Of a stretch of 64,000 nt of DNA, positions 24,260 through 33,636 are shown piece by piece. The stretch's first letter is position 1, and each line of letters starts with the position of its first letter. The notes under the pieces were generated by a model that was given only the letters and a program-made list of their open reading frames with translations, was not told the DNA's origin and made no database searches. The stretch is from Corynebacterium dentalis (lineage in GTDB: Bacteria > Actinomycetota > Actinomycetes > Mycobacteriales > Mycobacteriaceae), in assembly GCF_900232865.1 (NCBI RefSeq), contig NZ_OCTS01000006.1, positions 186,001-250,000 of the forward strand, given 5' to 3'. The translations under genes and the position numbers were made by a program.

Positions 24260-25456
24260 TTAGCCCTCGAGGTAGTGCGTGTCATTGACACGCCGCACCA
24301 CAGTTTTTCCCTCGCCGTAGAACTCCACGATGGACAGTCCCGCCAGGTCCAGGTGCAGGGTGCGGAACATCGTCGCGTCTACGCCCAGCGCGTAGCGGAG
24401 GATGGCCTTGATCGGGGTGACGTGGCTGACCAGTACCACGTTCTGCCCGGCGTAATCACTGGCCAACCTGTCCATGACCCCCTGGATCCGCTCGTAGACA
24501 TCTTCCATGCATTCCCCGTCTGGGGTGCAGGAGTTGGCATCGAAAAAGAAACTCTTGTGCTGATCGGGGTATTCGGCGCGCACCTCGGTGAACGTCTTGC
24601 CTTCCCAGTCGCCGAAGTCCATCTCGATGAGGCCGTCATCGGTGACCACGTCTGTGCCCAGCGCATCTGCGACGGCGCGTGCGGTTTGTTGCGCTCGGCC
24701 CAGCGGCGAGCTGAGCACGGAGGCGATATTTCCGCGCGCGCCCACGTACTCGGCCGCCCGGCGCGCCTGCCACTCGCCCTTGGCCGTCAGCGCTGGGTCG
24801 GAGAGGCCGGAGAATTGCTTGGACACGCTCATTTCGGTCTCGCCGTGGCGCAGCAGGAGGAAGCGTGCGGGCTGGGTGCCGCCGTGCCAGTCGGCGGAGG
24901 TTTCCTTTGTGTTTTCTTCCTTCTCGACGCCAACCTCCTCCCCCACAGCCTTGTCCCCTGAAGCCTGCGCAGGTGTCTCGTCCTGCTCCTCGGGCTCTGC
25001 AAAGTAGATGCCGGATTCTTTGTCATCCATGGCGCGATTGGCCAGCTCATCCGCGCGCTTATTCTGCGCGCGCGGCACCCAGGTGTAGTTCACGGATGCG
25101 AACTCGCGCTCTAGTTCCTTGGCCTGCTGGGCCAGGGGCTTCATGTCTGGGTGCTTGATCTTCCATCGGCCGCTCATCTGCTCGACAATCAACTTGGAAT
25201 CCAGGAACACGTCCACGGTGGTCTCGGATGGGGAGTGCCCGGCACGCTCGGCGACGGTCTTGGCCAGCATCAGGCCGTTAACCACGCCGTGGTACTCGGC
25301 GACGTTATTGGTAGCCTTGGCGATGTATTCCCACTGACAGGCCAGCTCGGTCTTATGCCCTGCGATGGCCGAGGCGGGGTCGACGATGCTGGAGCCCGCG
25401 CCTGCGAGTCCGGGGTTGCCTCGTGAACCGCCGTCAGCTTCCAACCGAAGTCGCAT
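24260..25456 (-). CDS. Bifunctional RNase H / acid phosphatase
   Basis: The 398-residue protein fuses an N-terminal RNase HI domain to a C-terminal histidine phosphatase, as in Rv2228c. The RNase H part shows EADGGSRGNPGLAGAG, the catalytic Glu in NNVAEYHGVVNGL and the Asp in FLDSKLIVEQM. The phosphatase part starts with LLLRHGETEMS near residue 205 and has SSPLGRAQQTA and LVSHVTPIK. An acidic linker (about 155-195) joins them and contains VGVEKEENT, encoded at a TCGACGCCA word. In M. tuberculosis the equivalent protein cleaves RNA/DNA hybrids and dephosphorylates alpha-ribazole phosphate. The gene is last in an operon with the zinc-ribbon and Nif3 genes. Confidence 0.93.
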   Translation of the reverse strand: MRLRLEADGGSRGNPGLAGAGSSIVDPASAIAGHKTELACQWEYIAKATNNVAEYHGVVNGLMLAKTVAERAGHSPSETTVDVFLDSKLIVEQMSGRWKIKHPDMKPLAQQAKELEREFASVNYTWVPRAQNKRADELANRAMDDKESGIYFAEPEEQDETPAQASGDKAVGEEVGVEKEENTKETSADWHGGTQPARFLLLRHGETEMSVSKQFSGLSDPALTAKGEWQARRAAEYVGARGNIASVLSSPLGRAQQTARAVADALGTDVVTDDGLIEMDFGDWEGKTFTEVRAEYPDQHKSFFFDANSCTPDGECMEDVYERIQGVMDRLASDYAGQNVVLVSHVTPIKAILRYALGVDATMFRTLHLDLAGLSIVEFYGEGKTVVRRVNDTHYLEG

Positions 25457-25543
25457 TGTGCCTATCGCCTTTCCTTAAGTGCTGTGTTTCGTGGGTGTCC
25501 CGTGTGTGAATGCTCGATGGGCGCTCAACGGGTAACGCAAAAA

Positions 25544-26266
25544 TTACTCGTCTTCGCGGTACACCAGCAGTAACACGTTACATTCCGGGCACTGCGGAAG
25601 TTCGTCTGCGGGCGTGCGTTGGATGGATTTCAGCGAGGCTGGGTCCAGCTCCATGAAGCAGCCTTGACACATGCGCCCTTTGAGCCACGCAGCGCCAATT
25701 CCCTGCTCTTCCACTCCGCGGTCGTAGGCTGCCAGCACTTTGTCATCCAGGTTCTCTCGGGCGGATTGAACGCGAGCGGTAGCGGCGTCCATGTCCGCGC
25801 GCAGGGCATTCTCCGCGCGCTGCACGTTGTCTTCCGCTTCGCGGATTTTGGCCTGGTAGGCATCGGGCTGCTCGGACTCGTTGCCGTCGAAGAACTCCGC
25901 GGTGCGGATTGCCCGCTCCAGGCGATCTTCGAAATCCTCCAGCTTGGCCAAGGTGGTGCTGAGATCGTGCTTGAGGTCCCTGCGCTGCTCGCGGTCGGTC
26001 GCGGTGCTCAGCGTGGCGCGATCATCGCGCTCGCGCTCTTTGAGCTTGGCCACTTCCTGGCGCAGGCGGAACACGTCCGTGCGGTGTTCGTTGCCCGCCG
26101 CGCGGTTGCGCACCTGCTCATTGCGCGCCTTGATCTGCTCGGCTTTGAGGTGTTCCAGCTTCTCGCGCTCGTCGAGGGTATCCAGGCGCGCTTGCAGGAC
26201 GGACAGTTCTTGGTTGCTGGCCAGCAGGGTTTCCAACTGGCGTCGGTCGTCTGTAGAGCAATGCAT
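25544..26266 (-). CDS. Coiled-coil zinc-ribbon protein (DUF164 type)
   Basis: The 240-residue protein is a long coiled coil (about residues 10-180, rich in E, R, K, L) ending in a C4 zinc ribbon. The ribbon cysteines are MCQGCFMEL and PQCPECNVLL. This is the actinobacterial zf-RING_7/DUF164 family (Rv2229c), whose molecular role is not established. It starts 3 bp after the stop of the Nif3 gene and precedes the RNase H/phosphatase gene, the same order as in mycobacteria. Confidence 0.88.
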   Translation of the reverse strand: MHCSTDDRRQLETLLASNQELSVLQARLDTLDEREKLEHLKAEQIKARNEQVRNRAAGNEHRTDVFRLRQEVAKLKERERDDRATLSTATDREQRRDLKHDLSTTLAKLEDFEDRLERAIRTAEFFDGNESEQPDAYQAKIREAEDNVQRAENALRADMDAATARVQSARENLDDKVLAAYDRGVEEQGIGAAWLKGRMCQGCFMELDPASLKSIQRTPADELPQCPECNVLLLVYREDE

Positions 26267-26269
26267 GGT

Positions 26270-27439
26270 TTACTCGTCTCCCTGTCCGTGGATTGTCCAC
26301 GGGTCGGTCCTGATGTCCAGTACGTGCGTATCAACGGGGATTGACTCGGCCTCTAGTCCGCGTGCCACCACCTCAGCGGCTTGGTTGCACCACGGGAATT
26401 CGCTAGCCCAGTGGGCGGTGTCAATGACGGCGCAGCCACCGGCGCGCAGGTGCTCGTCCACGGGATGATGGCGCAGGTCGGAGGTCACAAAACAGTCGAC
26501 GTCCATCTTCGCCACGGTGCCGAGGAAGCTATCCCCTGCCCCGCTTGCCACAGCCACCTTACGGATCATCGCCTCGGGATCACCCGCGGCGCGCACTCCC
26601 CAGGTGGTGGCGGGCAGCGTGGTGCGCACGCGCTCAGTGAACTCGCGCAGCGTCATCGGCTGATCCAACTCACCCACGCGCCCGATGCCCAAGTCTTTTT
26701 CGCCCAGTTCGCGAGTGCCGGAGTGCGTTTCCACCACGTCCAGCGCGGGCTCCTCATAAGGGTGCGCCTTCACCAGCGCCGCCCGCACGGATTCCCGGGC
26801 GCGTCGCGGGGCCACAAATTCCACGCGCAGTTCCTGCACGCGCTCCAGCTCGCCGCGCGAACCGATATGGGGATCCGCGCCCTCGCCCGGGCGGAACTGG
26901 CCCGTCACCGCGAATTCGAAACCAGCCTCGGTGTAATCCCCCACCGTTCCTGCACCGGCCGCGAACACCGCGTCCTTCACAGCCTCCGCGCTCTCTGCGG
27001 GCACCGTGAATCCCCACTTATCCAGCTCATCCACGATCGGCCGTAGCGGCGCCCCAGGAGTCACGCCCAGCAGCTCCGCCAACTTGTCATTGACACCCGG
27101 CCGCGCGGAATCCGCATTCGTGTGCGCCGCAAACAGAGCCACACCAGCGCGAATCAGCTTGTGCACAATCCGCCCTTTCGGCGTATTCGCCGCCACGGAA
27201 TTCACCCCGCGCATCAGCAGCGGATGGTGCACGATCAGCATGTCCGCGCCCCGCGCAATCGCATCGTCTGCCACTGCGTCCGTGCAATCCAGCGCGAACA
27301 CCACCGATTCCACAGATTCGGCGGGGTCGCCGCAGATCAAACCCACGGCGTCCCACGATTCCGCCAAATACGGCGGGTAGGCACGCTCCATCACGCGGAT
27401 GACGTCCCCCACGGTCGCGGTGCTGTTATTGGCTGGCAC
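26270..27439 (-). CDS. Nif3-like dinuclear metal-centre protein
   Basis: The 389-residue protein belongs to the NIF3/GTP cyclohydrolase I type 2-like family, hexameric proteins with a two-metal site. Metal-binding histidines are visible in MLIVHHPLLMRG near residue 72, AAHTNADSA near 107 and the late HWASEFPWCNQAAE. The middle insertion (about 130-280) is the PII-like domain of long family members. Function is debated. The start is a GTG at 27439 with AGGAG about 6 nt upstream. It heads a three-gene operon. Confidence 0.9.
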   Translation of the reverse strand: MPANNSTATVGDVIRVMERAYPPYLAESWDAVGLICGDPAESVESVVFALDCTDAVADDAIARGADMLIVHHPLLMRGVNSVAANTPKGRIVHKLIRAGVALFAAHTNADSARPGVNDKLAELLGVTPGAPLRPIVDELDKWGFTVPAESAEAVKDAVFAAGAGTVGDYTEAGFEFAVTGQFRPGEGADPHIGSRGELERVQELRVEFVAPRRARESVRAALVKAHPYEEPALDVVETHSGTRELGEKDLGIGRVGELDQPMTLREFTERVRTTLPATTWGVRAAGDPEAMIRKVAVASGAGDSFLGTVAKMDVDCFVTSDLRHHPVDEHLRAGGCAVIDTAHWASEFPWCNQAAEVVARGLEAESIPVDTHVLDIRTDPWTIHGQGDE

Positions 27440-27626
27440 GGATCACTCCTGACCTTGAATTATTCAGTTCCCACAATCCCCGTCCACCCTAGCCATTCGC
27501 GAGACAACGCGGGGAGCGCACGTGGGGACGAGGTTGGCGCTCAGAAGAAAAGGAGGACACGGGAGCGCCACCGGGCACTCGGGTAGGCTGCGCAAGGGAC
27601 ACAGACCACGAAGGAAGGGGCAAACT

Positions 27627-28136
27627 ATGGCTGAGCAGCAGATTCGAAAGATCACGGTGGTGTGCACGGGCAATATCTGCCGCTCGCCGATGGGTGACGT
27701 GATGCTCAATGCGGCGCTTCAGGATGCCGGGATTGGCGACGTGACCGTCAATTCCTGCGGGCTGGCGGGCTATCACATTGGCCAGCACGCCGACGAGCGC
27801 GCCATCGCCGAGATGAAGCGGCAAGGCTACGACGGCTCGCAGCACATCGCCGCACAGTTCGGCCCAGAACACGAGGACGCGGATGTGTTCCTGGCGATGG
27901 ATCGCGGCCATGTGCGTGGGTTGCGGGATCTTGGCGTGGATGCGAATCGTATTTTCTTGTTCCGTGCGTTCGACGCCAAATCCTTCAATCCCGAAGCTCA
28001 TCCCGAAGGCCTGCACTCGATGGAGGCCCCCGAGGTGGCGGATCCGTACTACGAGGATGAGGCTGCGTTTACCGAGGCCGCGGAGCAGATCGAGGCTGCC
28101 GTGCCGGGGGTTATGCGCGAGCTGCTGGGTAAGTAG
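27627..28136 (+). CDS. ptpA: Low-molecular-weight protein tyrosine phosphatase
   Basis: The 169-residue enzyme has the P-loop VVCTGNICRSPMGDVML at residue 10 (C-X5-R-S) and the general-acid loop EVADPYYEDEAAF near residue 137. It dephosphorylates phosphotyrosine proteins and may be partly extracellular or regulatory; the homologue in M. tuberculosis is PtpA, at the equivalent map position. AAGGAAGGGG precedes the ATG at 27627. The open frame begins further upstream at 27522, but the added residues are unconserved. Confidence 0.92.
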   Translation: MAEQQIRKITVVCTGNICRSPMGDVMLNAALQDAGIGDVTVNSCGLAGYHIGQHADERAIAEMKRQGYDGSQHIAAQFGPEHEDADVFLAMDRGHVRGLRDLGVDANRIFLFRAFDAKSFNPEAHPEGLHSMEAPEVADPYYEDEAAFTEAAEQIEAAVPGVMRELLGK

Positions 28137-28195
28137 CTGCGCTGTCTGTGGGGGCTAGGCTGGTGTAGCTACCTTGGCCTGTTTCAAAGCGGGGG

Positions 28196-29350
28196 TTAGA
28201 AGCGCTCGCCGCGCTTTTGGGAGCGGCGCTCCTCGAAGCGGGAGCGGGTTCCGCCGTAACGATCGGCGAGCTTGCGCTCGGCGCTGTTCTCCTCCACGGC
28301 TTGCTCGACGCTGGATTTACTCTTCTTGGAATTGTTCAGCTCGGTTGTGCCAGGGGCTTGATTGTTCTGCTCACGCTTAGCGGAGACTTGCTCTTGTACC
28401 CTGCCAGCAGCTTCCCGCTCCGCTTCACCCGCTTCTGCGCCAGTGGAATCTGCACCACCAGGGTTTACGCCAGCACCGATCACTCCCTTCGCCGTCTCGG
28501 CCTCGGCAATCTCCTGCCTTTCCCGACGCCGCTCGCGGATCTCCGAGTAGCCAAACCAGATCAACGCCGCAGGGGCCGCGATGCCGAAGGTGATCCACTG
28601 AATGCCATACGAAAGGTGCGGGCCGTTATCCAACTGCGGCAGCGGAATGGCGTTAATGGTGGCGTCTGAGGAATCCTGCTCATTCATCGCATCCACGGAC
28701 ACCTCGTCCAACTGAATGTACTCCTCCACCAGCGGAGTCTCCTGCCCACTGGACAACGCACCAGCAGCCTCCAGCTCTGGCTCCACTTCCTCCCCGATGG
28801 TCTCAGTGTGGATACCCATGACCTGCGTGAACCCCTGCGACTGAGTGGGTGGCGTATTCGGCTTGGCCTCGCTCATACGGACATACCCAGTCACGGTCAC
28901 CTCCCCTGTCGGCGGATTCGGGATCTCCGGCACATCGGCACCTTCCACCGGTGGGACCCATCCGCGGTTGACGAGTATCGTCTGGCCGGCTTCGGTCTGA
29001 AAAGGGGTGAGGATCTGAAACGCCGGCGAACTCGATACGGGCCGGTTGCGCAGCAACACCTCGGCGTCGGTGATGAAGCGACCTTGCAGCTGGACGTGAG
29101 TCCATTCCTTCTCCAGCCCGGCGGAGGAGCCGTCGCGCGGGAGTACCTCGGCGGCGGGCACGGGATCGTACTGCATCGCGGCTTCGAGGCGATGGTTGAA
29201 GGCGCTCTTCTGCTCGCCCTTGTTCAGCTGCCAAGGGCCGAGGAATGTGAACGCGAAGTAGGTGAAAGTCAGCACCAGCACGGCTGTGAGTACCCAGCCG
29301 GGGGTCAGGAAGGCTTTCCACCCTTGTCGCCGTTTCGGTTCATTCATCAC
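28196..29350 (-). CDS. SURF1 family cytochrome oxidase assembly protein
   Basis: The 384-residue protein has two membrane helices flanking an extracytoplasmic domain, the SURF1 layout. The N-terminal helix is GWVLTAVLVLTFTYFAFTFLG, directly followed by PWQLNKGEQKSAFN. NRGWVPP is the family motif near residue 129. The second helix, IQWITFGIAAPAALIWFGYSE, ends near residue 270. SURF1 proteins help insert haem a into cytochrome oxidase. The remaining 110 or so C-terminal residues are charged, low-complexity and cytoplasmic, an unusual tail ending in many R, E and K. The start is one of two adjacent ATGs at 29350. Confidence 0.85.
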   Translation of the reverse strand: MMNEPKRRQGWKAFLTPGWVLTAVLVLTFTYFAFTFLGPWQLNKGEQKSAFNHRLEAAMQYDPVPAAEVLPRDGSSAGLEKEWTHVQLQGRFITDAEVLLRNRPVSSSPAFQILTPFQTEAGQTILVNRGWVPPVEGADVPEIPNPPTGEVTVTGYVRMSEAKPNTPPTQSQGFTQVMGIHTETIGEEVEPELEAAGALSSGQETPLVEEYIQLDEVSVDAMNEQDSSDATINAIPLPQLDNGPHLSYGIQWITFGIAAPAALIWFGYSEIRERRRERQEIAEAETAKGVIGAGVNPGGADSTGAEAGEAEREAAGRVQEQVSAKREQNNQAPGTTELNNSKKSKSSVEQAVEENSAERKLADRYGGTRSRFEERRSQKRGERF

Positions 29351-29401
29351 ACCCCCAACTTATCAGCCGCCTAGGACAGCTCCGATTCGTTGAGTAGGTG
29401 G

Positions 29402-29551
29402 TTAGTGGGGCGCGGTGGTGGGCTGTTGTTGCTTCCTCTTGTTGTTGAAGTACCAATTTATTCCGACGACAATCACGAGGTTCACCGCCATCACTCCAAT
29501 AAACCACCAGCTCCATGCATGTGAACTAATGAGATGGCGGTCTTCGGCCAC
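29402..29551 (-). CDS. Small single-span membrane protein
   Basis: This is a 49-residue protein with one membrane helix (WWFIGVMAVNLVIVVGINWYF) and a basic, glutamine-rich tail KRKQQQ. The frame opens at a GTG at 29584, but that codon sits immediately after the T-run of the tRNA-Val terminator. The GTG at 29551, preceded by GAGGGGG, is therefore the likelier start. It lies 51 bp upstream of the SURF1 gene on the same strand. The hydrophobic segment and bias suggest a real gene, possibly linked to the respiratory chain; no family is recognised. Confidence 0.55.
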   Translation of the reverse strand: MAEDRHLISSHAWSWWFIGVMAVNLVIVVGINWYFNNKRKQQQPTTAPH

Positions 29552-29585
29552 AAGCACCCCCTCGCCCAGCAATCCGGTAGACACA

Positions 29586-29623
29586 GCAAAAAGTCCCGCT
29601 CACGATCTCTCGCAAGCGGGACT
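29586..29623 (-). terminator. Terminator of tRNA-Val
   Basis: On the minus strand AGTCCCGCT pairs perfectly with AGCGGGACT over 9 bp and is followed by a T5 run. It lies 21 nt downstream of the tRNA-Val 3' end. Confidence 0.88.
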
Positions 29624-29643
29624 TCCCAAACTTCTGGGTACCG

Positions 29644-29716
29644 TGCGCCCTGACGGGCTCGAACCGCCGACCTGCTGGGTGTAAACCAGCTGCTCTCCCA
29701 GCTGAGCTAAAGGCGC
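29644..29716 (-). tRNA. tRNA-Val (anticodon TAC)
   Basis: The minus strand folds as a 73-nt tRNA. The acceptor GCGCCTT pairs with AGGGCGC with one G-U, the D-arm begins GCTCAGC, and the anticodon loop TTTACAC gives anticodon TAC (valine). The T-arm is GGCGGTTCGAGCCCGTC. CCA is not encoded. A terminator follows directly. Confidence 0.93.
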
Positions 29717-29867
29717 GCACATGCCGTATTCGGCAGCGCTGATTAGAGTAGCACGCTCATTAACTTTTAAGAAAACCCCAGCTCAACGAGCATTTCACTC
29801 ACGCGATTAACAGCAAACCGGGGCGCAAGTTCAGCCAACCAGCCCCCAGCTCAGCGCGCAAAACTAA

Positions 29868-30365
29868 CTAGCGCTTCGTGCCGGACGTCACCAAGCACGC
29901 GCCCTGCCAGTCACCCAAGCGCTCGGAGCTGGTCTGCACCAGCCCTGCCAGCTGAGCGGACTCCGCAATCACTCCCGGCTCGATGGTCCCTGGAGTGCCG
30001 GCTGCTGGCGTCAACAACCAAATACGTCCGTCCTCACCGAGGCTGCGGGTGGCATCAACCAACCCATCAACAACGTCGCCATCTTCTTCACGGAACCACA
30101 GCAGAACTACGTCCACCAGCTCGTCCGTGCCCTCTTCCAGCAGCGGGCTGCCGATGAGGTCCTCTAGCGCTTCACTGATGCTGGAATCAGCATCCTCGTC
30201 CCATCCGATTTCCTGGATGACATCGTCTGCAGTGACGCACAGTAGATCCGCCCAATCGGGAGTTTCTTGGTCTCGATCCTTCTCGGGAGCGGTACCCGAA
30301 GCGTTGCCCACTGGTGTTTCTTGCCTTTCATTTGCGGTGATGGTCGCCGTTTTGTGTGTAGTCAC
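29868..30365 (-). CDS. DUF3052 family protein
   Basis: The 165-residue acidic protein belongs to DUF3052, an actinobacterial family encoded divergently from aceE (Rv2240c next to aceE in M. tuberculosis). Its core is DWADLLCVTADDVIQEIGWDEDAD, followed by VVLLWFREEDGD and a RIWLLTPAAGTPGTIEP segment that resembles a nucleotide- or CoA-binding loop. No activity is established. The first 35 residues are variable. The annotated start is a GTG at 30365 without a clear ribosome binding site. Confidence 0.85.
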   Translation of the reverse strand: MTTHKTATITANERQETPVGNASGTAPEKDRDQETPDWADLLCVTADDVIQEIGWDEDADSSISEALEDLIGSPLLEEGTDELVDVVLLWFREEDGDVVDGLVDATRSLGEDGRIWLLTPAAGTPGTIEPGVIAESAQLAGLVQTSSERLGDWQGACLVTSGTKR

Positions 30366-30727
30366 GTCCTAGATGTTTACGCGTTAATGCTGCGGTGGCA
30401 AATCGACGCCAGACTTCACACGGCCTTGCTCTGTGTGCAACCTAACATAATTCCTTGTTCCGCAATGGTGTTTCGCTTTGTCGACGTGCCGGTTTGTTCT
30501 CCAGTTGGGAGGGTTTCTGTTGGGAACTGATCCTCGCTTTGCCCCACCAAGTGTCTTGGCCCTGGCGTAATGTGGGTGCCACAACTATTGGCAGCAAACA
30601 TGTCCTACTCGTTAGCTCGAACAGCAATTAGGCCATCGAACGCTGACCAGCATATTGCAGCATTTCGCTCACCAAAGGGCAATACCGCTAACCACCTACC
30701 TTTCATCCGTATAAGGAGGGCCATCAC
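30366..30727. other. Intergenic region between DUF3052 gene and aceE
   Basis: This region separates two divergent genes. I see the aceE ribosome binding site AAGGAGG (30713-30719) and a copy of the TCGACGCCA word at 30403. There is also a possible plus-strand -10, TAACAT near 30443. No gene is convincing here; the aceE leader may be long. Confidence 0.4.
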
Positions 30728-33523
30728 ATGGCACAGGACACCCCTCAATTCAGTGATAGCAACTTCCCGAAGATCCGCGATGGCGTGGCTTCCTACCTCC
30801 GGGATTCTGATCCGGAAGAGACTCAGGAGTGGATGGACTCGCTGGACGGGCTCTTGGAGGCCGCGGGTCCGGATCGTGGTCGCTACTTGATGTTGCGTCT
30901 GCTGGAGCGTGCCACTGCCAACCGGGTGCCTCTTCCTCCTTTGTTGTCCACGGATTATGTGAACACCATCCCTACCTCGATGGAGCCGGAGTTCCCGGGC
31001 GATGAGGATATCGAGTGGCGCTATCGCCGGTGGATCCGGTGGAACGCCGCCGTCATGGTTCACCGGGCTCAGCGCCCTGGCATTGGTGTGGGTGGCCATA
31101 TTTCTACGTATGCCTCCGCCGCCCCCTTGTACGAGGTGGGTCTGAACCACTTCTTCCGCGGCAAGGACCACGCTGGCGGCGGAGACCAGATTTTCTTCCA
31201 GGGCCATGCCTCCCCTGGTATGTACGCCCGCGCTTATCTGGAGGGGCGCCTGACGGAGGAGCAATTGGATGCGTTCCGCCAGGAGGCCTCCAAGCCGGGC
31301 ATTGGCCTGCCTTCTTATCCGCACCCACATGGCATGCCGGAGTTCTGGGAGTTCCCCACGGTGTCCATGGGCTTGGGCCCGATGGATGCGATCTATCAGG
31401 CGCGTTTCAATCGCTACCTGCATGACCGCGGCTTAAAGGACACGTCCCAGCAGCATGTGTGGGCGTTCCTCGGCGATGGCGAGATGGATGAGCCGGAGTC
31501 TCGTGGCCTGATCCAGATGGCCGCGCTGAATAACTTGGACAACCTCACGTTCGTCATCAACTGCAACCTGCAGCGCTTGGATGGCCCCGTGCGCGGCAAT
31601 ACGAAGATCATCCAGGAGCTGGAGAGCTTCTTCCGCGGCGCCGGATGGAATGTCATCAAGGTGGTGTGGGGTCGCGAGTGGGATGAGCTACTGAAGAAGG
31701 ACACCGAAGGTGCCTTGGTGGACGTCATGAACCACACCTCGGATGGTGATTACCAGACCTTCAAGGCCAATGACGGCGCCTACGTCCGTGAGTTCTTCTT
31801 TAATCGCGATCCTCGCACCGCCAAGCTGGTGGAGGACATGACGGATGAGGAGATCTGGCACTTGCGCCGCGGTGGCCACGATTACCGCAAGATCTACGCG
31901 GCATACGCCCGGGCCATGGAAACCAAGGACCAGCCCACGGTGATCCTCGCGCACACCATTAAGGGCTACGGCCTAGGCCACAACTTCGAGGGCCGGAATG
32001 CCACGCACCAGATGAAGAAGCTCACGCTAGAGGATCTCAAATCTTTCCGCGATAAGCAGTCCATCCCTATCTCGGATGAGGAGCTGGAGAAGGATCCGTA
32101 CCTGCCGCCGTACTACAACCCGGGTGAGGATTCGGAGGAAATCCAGTACATGCTTGAGCGCCGCAAGGAGCTGGGCGGTTTCTTGCCGGAGCGTCGCAGT
32201 ACGTACTCGCCTTTGACGGTCCCTGGCATCGAAAATATAAAGAGCGCGCTGAAGGGTTCCGGCAAGCAGAAGGTCGCCACCACGATGGCGCTGGTGCGCG
32301 TGTTTAAGGATTTGATGCGCGATGAGGAGATCAAGAAGCGCCTGGTGCCGATCATTCCGGATGAGGCGCGCACGTTCGGCCTGGATTCCTGGTTCCCGAT
32401 GTTGAAGATCTACAACACGCACGGTCAGCACTACACGCCGGTGGATCATGATCAGATGCTGACGTACATCGAGGCCAAGGACGGCCAGATCCTGCATGAG
32501 GGTATTAGCGAGGCAGGATCGATGGCGTCGTTCATTGCGGCGGGTACTAGCTACGCGACCCACGGTGAGGCGATGATTCCGCTGTACATCTTCTACTCCA
32601 TGTTCGGCTTCCAGCGCGTGGGCGATTCCGTCTGGGCTGCGGGCGATCAGATGGCACGCGGTTTCTTGATCGGCGCGACGGCCGGCCGCACCACGCTGAC
32701 GGGCGAGGGCTTGCAGCACATGGATGGCCATTCGCCGGTGCTGGCCTCCACCAACCCAGCCGTGGTGACCTACGATCCTGCATTTGCCTACGAGGTGGCG
32801 CACATCATCCGCGAAGGCATCGACAGGATGTACGGCGAGGACCGCGGAGACAACGTCATCTTCTACCTGACCGTCTATAACGAGCCGGTGCACCAGCCAC
32901 CGCAGCCGGAAAACCTGGACGTGGAGGGCCTGCTCAAGGGCATTTACCTCTACTCCCCTGCGGATAAGTTGGTGGGCAGCGGTGTGGATTCCGCTGGCGA
33001 TGTGGGAGATGCCAAAGCCGCCGAGCACACCGCAGCAATCCTGGCCTCAGGCGTGGGCATGGAGGCTGCCATCGAGGCGAAGCAGATCCTGGCCAAGGAT
33101 TACAACGTCAATGCTGCGATCTATTCCGTGACCAGCTGGAATGAGCTGGCGCGCGATGGGCAGGCGGCGGAGCTGGAGCAGCTGCGGGATCCTTCGGCTG
33201 AGCCGCGGACGCCATATGTTGCTTCCGTGTTGGCTGACGTGGAAGGGCCGAAGGTGGCGGTCAGCGACTTCGCCACGGCCGTTCCGGAGCAGCTGCGTAA
33301 GTGGGTGCCGGGCGAGTACGTGGTGCTGGGCGCGGATGGCTTCGGCTTCTCGGACACCCGCGAGGCGGCGCGACGTTTCTTCAACATAGACGCCGAGTCC
33401 GTGGTGGTCGCCGTGCTGTTGGGCTTGGCGCGCGAGGGCAAGATTGACCGGGACGTGGCAGCGCTGGCCGCGGAGCGTTTTGAGATTACCGATCCGACGG
33501 CAGTGCTGGATCCTCACGAGTAG
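30728..33523 (+). CDS. aceE: Pyruvate dehydrogenase E1 component (homodimeric)
   Basis: AceE decarboxylates pyruvate with thiamine diphosphate and acetylates the E2 lipoyl groups. The 931-residue protein is the homodimeric type. The thiamine-diphosphate motif begins at [12 protein letters not shown] near residue 248 and ends at NLTFVINCN. The N-terminal [24 protein letters not shown] and [16 protein letters not shown] stretches are typical. YKAYG-type and C-terminal Tkt domains follow in order. A strong AAGGAGG ribosome binding site lies 8 nt before the ATG. Corynebacteria use this E1 in a mixed complex with the E2 encoded at the left end of this window. Confidence 0.98.
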   Translation: MAQDTPQFSDSNFPKIRDGVASYLRDSDPEETQEWMDSLDGLLEAAGPDRGRYLMLRLLERATANRVPLPPLLSTDYVNTIPTSMEPEFPGDEDIEWRYRRWIRWNAAVMVHRAQRPGIGVGGHISTYASAAPLYEVGLNHFFRGKDHAGGGDQIFFQGHASPGMYARAYLEGRLTEEQLDAFRQEASKPGIGLPSYPHPHGMPEFWEFPTVSMGLGPMDAIYQARFNRYLHDRGLKDTSQQHVWAFLGDGEMDEPESRGLIQMAALNNLDNLTFVINCNLQRLDGPVRGNTKIIQELESFFRGAGWNVIKVVWGREWDELLKKDTEGALVDVMNHTSDGDYQTFKANDGAYVREFFFNRDPRTAKLVEDMTDEEIWHLRRGGHDYRKIYAAYARAMETKDQPTVILAHTIKGYGLGHNFEGRNATHQMKKLTLEDLKSFRDKQSIPISDEELEKDPYLPPYYNPGEDSEEIQYMLERRKELGGFLPERRSTYSPLTVPGIENIKSALKGSGKQKVATTMALVRVFKDLMRDEEIKKRLVPIIPDEARTFGLDSWFPMLKIYNTHGQHYTPVDHDQMLTYIEAKDGQILHEGISEAGSMASFIAAGTSYATHGEAMIPLYIFYSMFGFQRVGDSVWAAGDQMARGFLIGATAGRTTLTGEGLQHMDGHSPVLASTNPAVVTYDPAFAYEVAHIIREGIDRMYGEDRGDNVIFYLTVYNEPVHQPPQPENLDVEGLLKGIYLYSPADKLVGSGVDSAGDVGDAKAAEHTAAILASGVGMEAAIEAKQILAKDYNVNAAIYSVTSWNELARDGQAAELEQLRDPSAEPRTPYVASVLADVEGPKVAVSDFATAVPEQLRKWVPGEYVVLGADGFGFSDTREAARRFFNIDAESVVVAVLLGLAREGKIDRDVAALAAERFEITDPTAVLDPHE

Positions 33524-33544
33524 TTCGGCCTAGTTTCTGGTGTG

Positions 33545-33574
33545 GGCCGCCCTGGCTTTCGGCTGTGGGCGGCC
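33545..33574 (+). terminator. Terminator after aceE
   Basis: An 8-bp stem, GGCCGCCC with GGGCGGCC, has a 14-nt loop and is followed by a moderately T-rich tail. It lies about 20 bp after the aceE stop. Confidence 0.65.
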
Positions 33575-33623
33575 TCATCTTTCCCGCTAGCTCAACCCGC
33601 TAGCCAAGCAGACACGCTCGCAG

Positions 33624-33629
33624 TACAAT
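33624..33629 (+). promoter_or_regulatory. -10 element of a leaderless pirin promoter
   Basis: TACAAT is followed by 7 nt and the ATG at 33637. It is a near-consensus -10 without a ribosome binding site. Confidence 0.6.
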
Positions 33630-33636
33630 AGGTGAC

